A stretch of 64,000 nucleotides of DNA from Riptortus pedestris (Eukaryota; Arthropoda; Insecta; Hemiptera; Alydidae). A model generated the notes under the pieces. It was not told the origin of the DNA. It saw only the letters and a list, made by a program, of their open reading frames with translations, and did no database searches. Below are positions 34,680 through 45,653 of the stretch, piece by piece. Position 1 is the stretch's first letter; each line of letters starts with the position of its first letter. Where the stretch lies: assembly GCA_019009955.1 (NCBI GenBank), contig CM032230.1, forward strand, positions 106,266,501 to 106,330,500, read 5' to 3'. The position numbers and the translations under genes are program-made.

Positions 34680-35335
34680 TTATTGCAAGTGTAAAGTTAT
34701 CTTGAAGGTATTAAATGAAAGTGAAGGTCATGGATTCTCTTTCAACGCCAAGTTTAATGTTACATTGGAGAGGAAGGAAAGGTCATGGATTCCCTTTAAG
34801 GCCAAGTTTAATGCTACTTAGGAGAGTAGGTAAGGTCATGGATTCCCTTTCAACGCCGATTAATGTTACTTTGGAGAGTAAGGTAAGGTCGTGAATTCCT
34901 TTTTAAGGCCAAGTTTAATGCTACTTAGGAGAGTAAGGAAAGGTGCATGGATCCCCTTTCAACGCCGATTAATGTTACTTTGGAGAGTAATGTAAGGTCA
35001 TGGATTCCCTTTTAAGGCCAAGTTTAATGCTACTTAGGAGAGTAAGGTAAGGTCATGGATTCCCTTTCAGCGCCATTTAATGTTACTTTGGAGAGTAGGG
35101 TAAGGTCATGGATTCCCTTTTAAGGCCAAGTATAATGCTACTTAGGAGAGTAAGGTAAGGTCATGGATTCCCTTTCAACGCCGTTTAATGCTATTTAGGA
35201 GAGTAAGGTAAGGTCATGGATTCTCTTCGAACGCCAAGTTTAATGTTACTTTGAAGAGTAAGATAAGGTCATGGATTCCTTTTTAACGCCAAGTTTAATG
35301 TTATCTTCGTGAATACTGATCTGCATGTTTAACTT
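34680..35335 (+). repeat. Minisatellite, 53-56 bp units with two alternating types
   Basis: About eleven units each containing GGTCATGGATTCCCTTT and GGAGAGTAAGG. One type has TTAAGGCCAAGTTTAATGCT and CTTAGGAG, the other CAACGCCGATTAATGTT and TTTGGAG, alternating to give a dimer of about 107 bp. Degenerate units continue to about 35700. The copy A flank has only two comparable units. Confidence 0.8.
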
Positions 35336-35944
35336 CGGAAATTAAGGCAAAAGCCATGGATTTCGTTATATCAGTGTTTTAGTTAAAAGACTATCACGGA
35401 CAGTAAGGTAAAGGCCAGAGATTCGCTTATAATGGCATGTTGAAGGGACATATTGGACTATAGGGTAAGATCATGGACTACCTTTTAAAGACGTTTTCTA
35501 AGACCACTGCGGGTAGTAAGGTGGAAGGGTAGGGATTCATAACCCCATGACACGTTAAATGCTTAATTAGGTAATGATCATGAACATTCTTTTAAAAAGT
35601 CAAATGGTAGACAACCTTCGTCAGGAAAGGTAGTTCGTACTTTTTTAAGGGAAAGTTAAAGGTACTTAATGTAATGTCAATGCCACGGACTCCTTTTCAA
35701 TAGTATGATAACAAAGTACCTTGGAAAGTAAGAAAAATGTATTGATCCATGTAACTAATAAAAGGTAGTGTACTTGAGCTGATAGATACGACGAGGTACT
35801 TAGTTGAAGGCCACCGTTTGTCTATTAGATGTATGATAATAGGCAAGATTTGTATTCTTAGAATATTTATTGTGATAACATTTTTAAATAACATTGAAGT
35901 AAAGTAATAATTACGTTTTGCATTGGTCTTGAGACTCTTTGTAC

Positions 35945-36085
35945 CTAGAATTATTAATGGATGGGTTCGATTCCTGTTTGGGTAATAGGAACTTAGTGTC
36001 GAACTCACTCGTCCTGGATGGAAAAAAAGTGGTAACCTGTAGAAACCATGTCTCGATTAGCCTTTGTGAATTAATAAGATCCTGA
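35945..36085 (+). mobile_element. SINE, partial
   Basis: B-box-like GGGTTCGATTCCTG, then GTGGTAACCTGTAG and TCTCGATTAGCC of the shared tail. The head is truncated. Confidence 0.5.
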
Positions 36086-36089
36086 TTAA

Positions 36090-36416
36090 TCAGTGAACGT
36101 AAAAAATAGAATCAAAATCACAATTGAGCTTTATTACTTAAAAAAATGAATGGATGCGCATTTATAATATAAAAATTAAGTAGAAGTTTGATTTCACAGG
36201 GTACAGAGTTAACAGAGTAAAACCAGATTTAATTTAGTGGTAATGTGTATTCAATTATATTCAGGCCTATCTACATATTTAAACGAATATATGAATACAT
36301 TTCTTATAAAATACTTAGGGAACAGGCAAATCTGCCCGAAAAAAAGAAGCTGCTTGGGAACCAAAAGATTGCCCGTAATTGCTGTCATACCGCGGGAAAA
36401 TGAGGTCCGTTCAAAA

Positions 36417-36455
<39 letters not shown>

Positions 36456-37310
36456 TCTATCTATCTATATATTTGTCTGTTACCGCTCTAGCGGTCGCAA
36501 TTTTTGTTTGATCGTTACCAAACTCGATATTTAGTCGTTTTATGTAAAAAGAAAGATTAAGTTCGTTAACGGCTGAAATCGGACCAGTGGGAGGGAGGGT
36601 TTAGAGGGAGGATTTTCGAAAATTCGAAGTATCTCCGTTACTATACGTCGGATCGAAAAATTTTACAGAACCAATCTTATTGGAAACTAAATTTACTATA
36701 CACATTGTTATATACATTTATTCTCTATCTTGAATATTAACCGAGATATTTGCATTTTTATTATCTCTGGGTGGCTAACGGACAAGTGACTTTCCCACCA
36801 AAAGCTAGTTCGGCCGTTTCCTTTACTGCTCGGCTCTCGTGAAATTTCTCTATTGTAAAACATCACGTGGGAAATCTGCTTAGTTTACGCAGGCCCTGCG
36901 TGACGGACTTTCTACATTTCTTCAGATCCTAAATTTAATTATATTTAATACAGTTTGCAGATTTTATTACATTGCTAAAATTTGGCTATTTATGTGTTTG
37001 TAAAAAAAAATATCAGTGAACGTAAAAATAAAATCAAAATCACAATTGAGCTTTATTACTTAAAAAAATGAATGGATGCGCATTTATTAAAAGTTAAATA
37101 GAAATTTCACAGGGTACAGAGTTAACAGAGTAAAACCAGATTTAATTTAATGGTAATGTGTCTTCAATTATATTCAGGTTTATCTACATATTTAAACGAA
37201 TATATGAATAAATTTCTTATAAAATACTTAGAGAACAGGCCAATCTGCCCGAGAGAAAAGAAGCTGCTTGGGAACCAAAATATTCCCCGTAATTGCTGTC
37301 ATACCGCGGG
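36090..37310 (+). repeat. Local direct duplication upstream of copy B
   Basis: ATCAGTGAACGTAAAA through GTCATACCGCGGGA occurs at 36085-36395 and again at 37013-37312, separated by the truncated HINE and its flank. Small indels separate the two. Confidence 0.75.
36396..36918 (+). mobile_element. HINE-like element, 5' truncated by a duplication junction
   Basis: Begins abruptly at AAATGAGGTCCGTTCAAAAC in the middle of the 5' region, fused to CCGCGGGA of the copy B upstream flank. The rest, with (TA)n at 36420-36453 and hairpin CGCAGGCCCTGCG, is nearly identical to 33590-34157. Confidence 0.8.
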
Positions 37311-37328
37311 AGGTTTAAGAGGGAGTAC

Positions 37329-37364
37329 TATATAACTGCACCAGGTAAAGGTGTTGCCTCAGTT
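37329..37364 (+). promoter_or_regulatory. Core promoter of copy B: TATA box and TCAGT initiator
   Basis: TATATAA at 37329-37335 and TCAGTT at 37359-37364 repeat the copy A spacing exactly. The leader to ATG 37439 is nearly identical to that of copy A. Confidence 0.65.
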
Positions 37365-37438
37365 ATTCTCGCCGCACACTCCCTGCTGGCAACCATTTTG
37401 GTACAGTGTTCTTATCCAGTATCCTGACTTGTCCAGCC

Positions 37439-37523
37439 ATGCCGGCAGTTAATGATGATAGGGCTGTAGGAAATTTCAAGGAATACCTCAAAATTCAATC
37501 GGTTCATCCGACTCCCGACTACG
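37439..37523 (+). CDS. ACY1: ACY1-like copy B, exon 1
   Basis: Start exon with ATG at 37439; the open frame reaches upstream only to a GTG. It differs from copy A by one amino acid (VGNF for VDNF). Donor GTAATA. Confidence 0.88.
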
Positions 37524-40500
37524 GTAATACTTACTGTTTTATGTCATACCTTACATTTAGTTTCATGAAAGAATCGTTTTCAGTGAACTATCTAAGAGAG
37601 ACAATGTAATCTATAAAATACATCTATTATATAACTGCATAATGTAACTAAGGAAAAGTTGAGTGTTTACCATGAAAATAGTAGGTTCTGTCAAGATTCA
37701 ATATTTAATTACTATGATAGGCGAAGAAATATGGAGTTTCACTTAATTAACAAGGAAATGAATAATTATAATGAAGGTCGTCAAAATTATTTATGGAATT
37801 TTCTTTGAACAAATTATGAATTCTAGATATCTTAATTGTCTAGTATTAATCCTATAACTCTCAAGCCTATAAATTATTGTAATCAATCGGCGAAAGAAAC
37901 TGAAAAACAGGGCATTTCGATTACATTATTTGTCCAGTCTGGCAAACCTTTAGGGGTATAAATTTTTATTTCCATAGTTTTCCGAGTAAATGAAGAACTA
38001 ATAAATATTTTAAAATTCCAGCATTATCATTAAAATAAATGCGAGTTAAAGGCCACTAGTAAACTAGCAAGAATTATTTGTAATAAATTATTTTGAAAAT
38101 TATACGTAGCTTTTTCGGCAGTTAACAGATACTCATTCGCGTTACATTTTCTAATGCCTAATATTGAATATTATTTCTGGGAAGAGTGAAAAAAAATATA
38201 TCCATTCATTAGTGGGCGAGTAAAACAAATATTAATTTACATAGAGATAATAGATTATTAATATATATTCTCCACCTTTTCCGGAAATCTAGATTTATTA
38301 TAAATTAAAATTTGTATAACTAAGAGTTGTTTTTTGTGTTTGTCAAACCTGCTAATATGAGAAAAACATATTTTTAAAAGTACATTATGAATGGACCAAC
38401 TTTTTTGTATGGGCCACTTCTTAAGCCACTAGTTCCGTAAAAAACGTACAATAAAAATTAATACTAACAACAAATCCAAATAGGGAAGTAAGTCATGATG
38501 AATCAGAAAAGAGAATTTTATAACCTGAGTGGTGCTCTAAAAAAAACAAAAGGTCTATTATTCGTCAGTACCTGAGCCAGCGATTCATTTCGGAAGGTTT
38601 AGAAAATTAAAATTTAAGAGATAAACCAAAAAATGTCAACTTACTTTTGAAAATGCCTGTGCGAACAATAGAGACTATCGTCTATTGGAGACGCCTCAAC
38701 TATATAATATAACTGGAGGTTATAAGCATCTTTTCTACAGAAGAAAAGAGGGGACTAGCGAAAAAAACGTTTACATGGTAACCGAATTCACGGAAAACAT
38801 TCTATATGCTTGAGTTAAAATGAACACGCTGTGCTCAGGTCAAAGAGAAGTTGTTGCTTTCGAAAAAGACTTGACTGAAAGTCAGCATGCAGGATAGAAA
38901 CCATAAACAAATACTTATCATCAAAACAATCGGCCTCATCAATATGTTTTCTCTTGATGAGAATTACTCTTTTTCCTCCTTTATATTCATTTATACTTTT
39001 TTTTTTTTCATGGCAGAATACATTTTTGAGTTATGAAATAATTTTTTTAATTCCAAGGAAGTTCAGCTTACTACATTCATCCTTTTATTACTTTAAACTT
39101 CTTAATTACATATTTAGTTAGTTTTCCATATAATTAAATAATCTTGTTCTTTTTTTCTATTCTGTTTATATAAATAAATAATGTTATGGATATTGTTTTC
39201 TATTCATTCCGTTTAAACGTTTGGCGAAAATATTCAACCGTGATATAATTGTTCTAATTATTCAATGGGTTCTTTTTGTTGAGCGGTCTTTTTATGGTGA
39301 AATTGGTGCAACTTTAAACCCCCTTAAGAGTAACATTGATTTAACTAATCCTTAATCCATTATATTATCAATAGTGAGGCGTATTTTTTTTTTAGATGGC
39401 TGTGTTTCCTTTCTCAAGAAGCTGGGAACTGAAATTGGCCTTAAATCAAAAGTAGTACGTTTGAGTGAAACTCGTCCTGTTTTAATCCTGACATGGGAAG
39501 GAGAATCACCCCATCTGCCATCTATACTTTTGAATTCTCATATGGATGTTGTACCTGTTATTAAGGTAGTTTATAACAAATTTATCTCCATTACATACAT
39601 AATAATGAATATGTACATCAGTTGGAATTTTTTTTTACAACCCAGGTAAAACCCATTTCACGGCATTAACCATAGAGATAATCCATTGCCCATGTTTTCG
39701 ATCAAGGATCATAAGTTCCTATTTTTAAGATGTTAATTTTTTCTTTTATTCCTGATTAAAGGTCTGCTCTTGTTTGCTTTACCACAGTTTGCGCTGTGGC
39801 ACAGACGGACCTTGCAATGGTAAACTCTGAAAATCGAACTTGGAAGACTACACCCCCGTTTAAGGCCTTTAGTTGACAAAAGTCACACCTAGCTGCCTTG
39901 CATTTGTAACTTGGCAAGACATGTCAGTAAAGAGATTCTAAAATCCACTGACCATAGACCTTGGGGTTCCACCACCCGTCATGCATTGTCTCCCTAAGTT
40001 TAATATCGTTTAGCTTTTTGGAAAGCAACAATAAGTTCATTGTTAGTTGACCTTATTTTTACTCTATCTGTCCAATCACAAATTTGTTTGCGGCACACAT
40101 GAACAGCAATCTGTAAGGATAGATTGCGCTCCAACAAACGGCCTACTGCTTCCAATATATTCCTGAACAGAGAATTATAGTAATTTCTCTGCCCTTTGCC
40201 TCTAAGAATTTGGAGCCCGTCCTCCAATTCTACCATATGCGATACTCTGTCAAGCCAAGAGTCTTCCAGAAATAAGAGCGATCTCTATGAATTGCTTTAT
40301 AATATCAGGACCAATATACAAAGCTTATATTTTCTTGATAGCCATATGCTATATATGGATATAACTTCTGATAGCCAATCTAACATTAGCAGTCCAAGAG
40401 AATGAACCTACCAAAGTACGAGGCTATAACCCTAAAAAGCTTTCCCAAGATTCCTTTTTGGTAGCTAAAATATTTTTTATCTTACCGACACTATTTTTTC

Positions 40501-41646
40501 TCTTTTATACCTCGAGGTTTCCAATTTCCTTGTTTACCTGCCACAGATATACTTTATTTGCCATTTGCAGTTTTCTTTAATTAATCTACTGAATCCTATC
40601 TGTTATCAGGAAGAATGGACATACGACCCATTCAGCGCTTACGTAAACAATAATGGCAATATTTATGCTCGAGGATCCCAAGATATGAAGTGCGCGACAA
40701 TCGCAGAGTTAGAAGCTATAAGAAGACTGAGAGCTTCAGGAGTCAAATTGAAGAGGACAGTACATATGACAATTGTACCAGGTAAACTCCCCATATACCC
40801 ATTAATACTTTTAAAATGTTGTTAAACATATATTTTTCAATACATTCTATGTAATCTATTATATTGGAATAAATATATATATAAAAAAAAGAGAATGTGT
40901 ATATTCTCAATCACCAATTTCGAAATTTGGCCGCCGAGAGCGTGAGTGAATGCAAAAAGATTTTCTTGATGTCTGTAGAACGGAAACCCTACCCAACCAA
41001 CTCACACTATTGCATGCTTTATAAACTCTATTGAGAGTAGTTTATATATCCACCATTTAGATTTTATTAATTTTAGTGAGAAAATGCAACTAGTAAATTC
41101 TGCTCTTAATAACATTTTCAACGTTATAAAGTCAATCTATAGAATAAAATTCAAAATTTTTGCCGGCTTCGGGTAAAAGTCACAAAAAGAATCATAAATC
41201 AATCATAAATGAATCATTTTATTTCAACTGGAAACAATATTTACATTGACCTGTCAACAACAGGTGGTTATAAAAATAGCAAAGCATTGCGATTTAATTA
41301 AAATATTGCCTTTAATTCACGTTTTATTCTACAACTTAAAGTTTATTAAAAGTAAAATCCTGAGATCGTAGGTTCACGATCCTTTACTACATTGCGTTAT
41401 AGTAATACATCTTCCTGAACTATATCAAACTGTACCATAGTGGACTCAGTACTGAACTTTTAATTTATAGAAACTCAGACTGAGAGAGGCTAATGAAAAA
41501 ATGCGGCTTTCTTCCTAACAGTTTATTCCAAAGTAGGTCACAATCAATAAATTCGTCTCATCACTACTCAACTATATTTTCAACATTGCTTACATATTTT
41601 GTTCTAGTACACACTTATTTTCATTATAAGAAAGGATTAATAAGTA

Positions 41647-41724
<78 letters not shown>

Positions 41725-44700
41725 TATAGAGAGACAGTTTCTTAACATTTTCTAGATAAAACCAATATTAATGTAGATATTGATGAATATGTGTTATGAC
41801 GTCAAAGTCCTCCCCCCACCTAGTTAAAATTTCGAATTTTAATATAGTCAACGTTATTCCTAAGAATAGATGGTTCACTTATAATTGCAATACATTTTTT
41901 TTCCCCGCCTAATTTAAATAGAAAAATAGACAACCCCTAGAGATGTATTTATTACTACAGAAAAATGGGGATATTATTGCCAAGTCAGTCCCCTAACAAA
42001 TGTATAGATTTCAGATAATATTGCTTAATATTGAAGTAATAGTGTAAGATTTATATACTTGAAATGTGGCTTAGTTTATTCATTTGTGAAATACAGATGA
42101 AGAAATCGGCAGTGCTGAAGGCATGGCGAAGTTCGTGGAAACTGATAGTTTCAAAGACCTTAATATTGGCTTTGACCTAGACGAAGGATGCTGTTCAACA
42201 GATGACAATGCAATCATACATAAAAACGAAAGATGTCGTTGGGGTAAGTGGACCGTTTGCCCCCATAATTACCCACATATATCTTGTAATATGTATCTAT
42301 GTATAAATGATACCGTATTCAGTAAATTGTCATCATGGAGCAACGTTTTATGATGATATTTTTCTGGATACGAATAACCAATGGCCCAAAAAAGAAATTA
42401 ATCTAATTAGGCACTGGGTCAGAATTATATTATTATATTGAAACACAACTCTCCTTAGTTCAGTTTATTAACTTTCTACATGTTTCGCGTTCTTTACTCC
42501 AACGCCAGGAGATTGAGATTAGTTACTCACAAAGTAGCTTTAGCTTTCTTATCATTTTGTTAAGTTAATTTGAAATATTGGCGCTACTTCTTCTAGAATT
42601 AGTTTTATTTCTTTTAAAACAAACATAGTTTGTATAGGTATAACAATATGGATTTGTAACGATGTATCGATTTATGGTAGGATTCGGTGCCAGGTTTTCT
42701 CTCTATCAGTATAGAGGAAGCCGGTCTAGAGAAAGGATGTCCCTCTAGGCTACGGAATGACTTTGGTTTTAGGCGTAAAGATTATATTCTTGAAGAGACG
42801 TTGAAGTAAAGAAAGCGAAACAAGTAGACCGTGAATAAAGTGAATTAAGAAGATTTGTGTTTATTTAATTTTTGACCCTGTGCCTACAAGTAATATTAGA
42901 TTTCTTTAAATATTATTTATTCAGTACACTAACTAGTTTTCAGTTATAGAAAAAAAAGGTGGGGATGAAAACGCAAATTTAACTGTACATATACCAACGA
43001 TTTTGGAATTTTATAATTCAAAGGTTGGACCCCCCTTTCCAACGATGTGCACAGCCTTTGAGATTAGCGCATTCAACTGTAGGCTATGAACTGGGCCGAA
43101 TGGAACCCGAGCTCTGTACTGCGCTCCAATGATTATAGTGAGTTAAGAAAACTATAATTTAATTTTAATAGATTTCCCTCAAGGGAAATCAGCTATTGAG
43201 ATCGTACCCAGGAGATGACGAAAAAGAGGTCCGTTCAAAACTATATATTTAGGCTGAAATTGGACAAGAGGGAGGGGGGGGTTAGAGAGGGCAATGCCGA
43301 AAATTTGAAATATTTCCGTTACTATACGTCGGATCGAAAACTTGTATAGAAACAATCTTATAGCAAATTAAATTTACTATAAATATTGACATGTACATTT
43401 ATTCTCTATGTTGAATATTAACCGACATATATGCATTTTTATGAAGTGTGTGCGGATAACGGACGAGATGAGATCGCCTGATTTGGTTCTATTCGTGACT
43501 TTCCGCCGAAAGCTAGTTCGGGCGTTTCCGTAACTGTTCGGCTCCCGTGAAAATGATTTAGAGACTCGTTACTACTACTCTTACTAGTATGCCGATTTCT
43601 CTATTGTAAAACTTCACGTGGAAAATCTGCTTAGTTTAAGCAGCCCCTGCGTGACGGGCTTTTATTCACTCCATTGGTGTTCATACACCAACCCTTCCTC
43701 CCCCCCCCCCCTCATCTACGAGCATATGATACTGAGATGGCAAAAAGTTTTGTCCCAAGGAACACAACAACATTAAATTCGGATAGATGACGGACATCAT
43801 ATTAACGATACCAATGAAAGCAGAAAGTAGTCTTAGTCCGGGGGAAAACAGCTTTTAAAAAGCCCCATAAAACAGCCCCAGCCAGTGTATAATTAATTAA
43901 CGGGATGTTTTGGCAAGCTCAACGTTAAGATTAATACATTTGGAAAGAATGGAACCCCCAAGACAGCCACATGAGTATACCAGGAAGGCGTTGGAATAAA
44001 AGCACGGCCATTCAAAGATGGCCTGAGTATAGTAGACATATGAGGAACCACTACAGAACCAAGAGGAAGGAAGAGGTGGAAAACTATCAGGAACATTAAT
44101 TACTGTGGCCTTCTAAAAGTATGGCATTCAAAATGACTCTTAATGAGTTTTCATTTTTTCGAGATTAATTAAGGGGCAATTAATATCATTTTCATAAAAA
44201 AAAGTATCATATAAACAAAATTAAAAACAAACAGAACGTTGTAAACAACTGAGATTAGAAATTTACATAATAAACTTCTCAAGTATTTTAGCAAACAGCA
44301 AATTGATTAAATATATAAGAGGCAATGGTTCTTCTTTAATCCATTTTTTCAAAGCAGATATCAATGTAAACAGCTGATTTGTGTTTTCCTTTCTCCGACT
44401 TGTCACTTAGACTTGACCGCTTTAGAAGGTCAGATCTATTTTTATAACAACTCCAGAAAAACCGAAATTAGGAGCGTGAAAAAAGTAAAGAGATAACATG
44501 AGTGAACATAATTTCATAAGTGTTTTTTCATTTTTCACCTTTTGCCTTTCGACCTTTCACCTATAATTTTTAATATTTTCTTAGGAAAATAATTGAACAT
44601 TAAAATGAATACATCCCCCCCCCAAAAAAAAGCAAAAATACAATTCACAGAAGCCATCTATTGTCTGTTACCGCTCTAGCGGTCGCAATTTTCGTTTAAT

Positions 44701-45599
44701 CAATAACGTTACCAAACTCGATATTTAAACGTTTTATGTAAAAAGTCAGATCAAGTTCGTTAACGGCTGAAATCGGACCAGAGATAGGGGGGGGGGGGTT
44801 TAGAGGGGGGATTTTCGAAACTTCGAAATATCTCCGTTACCATTAGTCGGATCAAAAAATTGTATAAAATCAATCTTATTGTAAATTAAATTTACTGTAA
44901 ATATTGTTCTATATATTTATTCTCTATCTAGAATATTAACCGAGATATATGCATTTTTCAGTTTTCATCCTCCAGGAAACCTCCACTTCTACTAGTGTTA
45001 CACAAACAATGCTCTCTTAAAATATATTAATTGAAGCCTAAATACCAAATATTGTTTTCATGTGAGATATATGCAAATACGTTCTGTTGACCCCCCCCCC
45101 GCTTCTTTTGTTTCTGGATTACTAAAATTTGAGTGATTGAGATAAAAGTGATTCTGATTCATTACAAATTACACCACTAGCTTTAGTAAATTGTTTTCAA
45201 TAAAATTAATAGCAGCGCTACGAGGTTGGCTTGCCTTTTTGTTTACAATTCAGCCTTTTATTGTACATTTACTGAGCATTTACGGTAGTGTTACCTGTAT
45301 GTGTATTTATCTATTGTAAACCTTCGCGTGGGAGATCTGCTTAGTTTTTTGAAGGACTTTTTTTGTAATTAAGTTGTACAATTACTATTATATTATAACA
45401 TCATAAGTACATCACTAGAATATATTGGGTCCTGCATGAAGTTTATTTTTCGAAAAATTTGCAAGAAACTCATTTGAATAAGCTCCGCAAATTTCTCCAG
45501 TTTGTTGGAATGAGTCATATTTATTTTAAACTTATTTGAAGGTAAATTAAATATCAAGAACTGTTATTACTAATTGTGACATATCAGGAAGGGGAAAAA

Positions 45600-45653
<54 letters not shown>

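Noticed and set aside
43893..44096. 67-codon minus-strand frame in intron 4 of copy B
   Set aside because: No recognisable motif, no conservation in copy A and no neighbouring splice signals supporting an exon.
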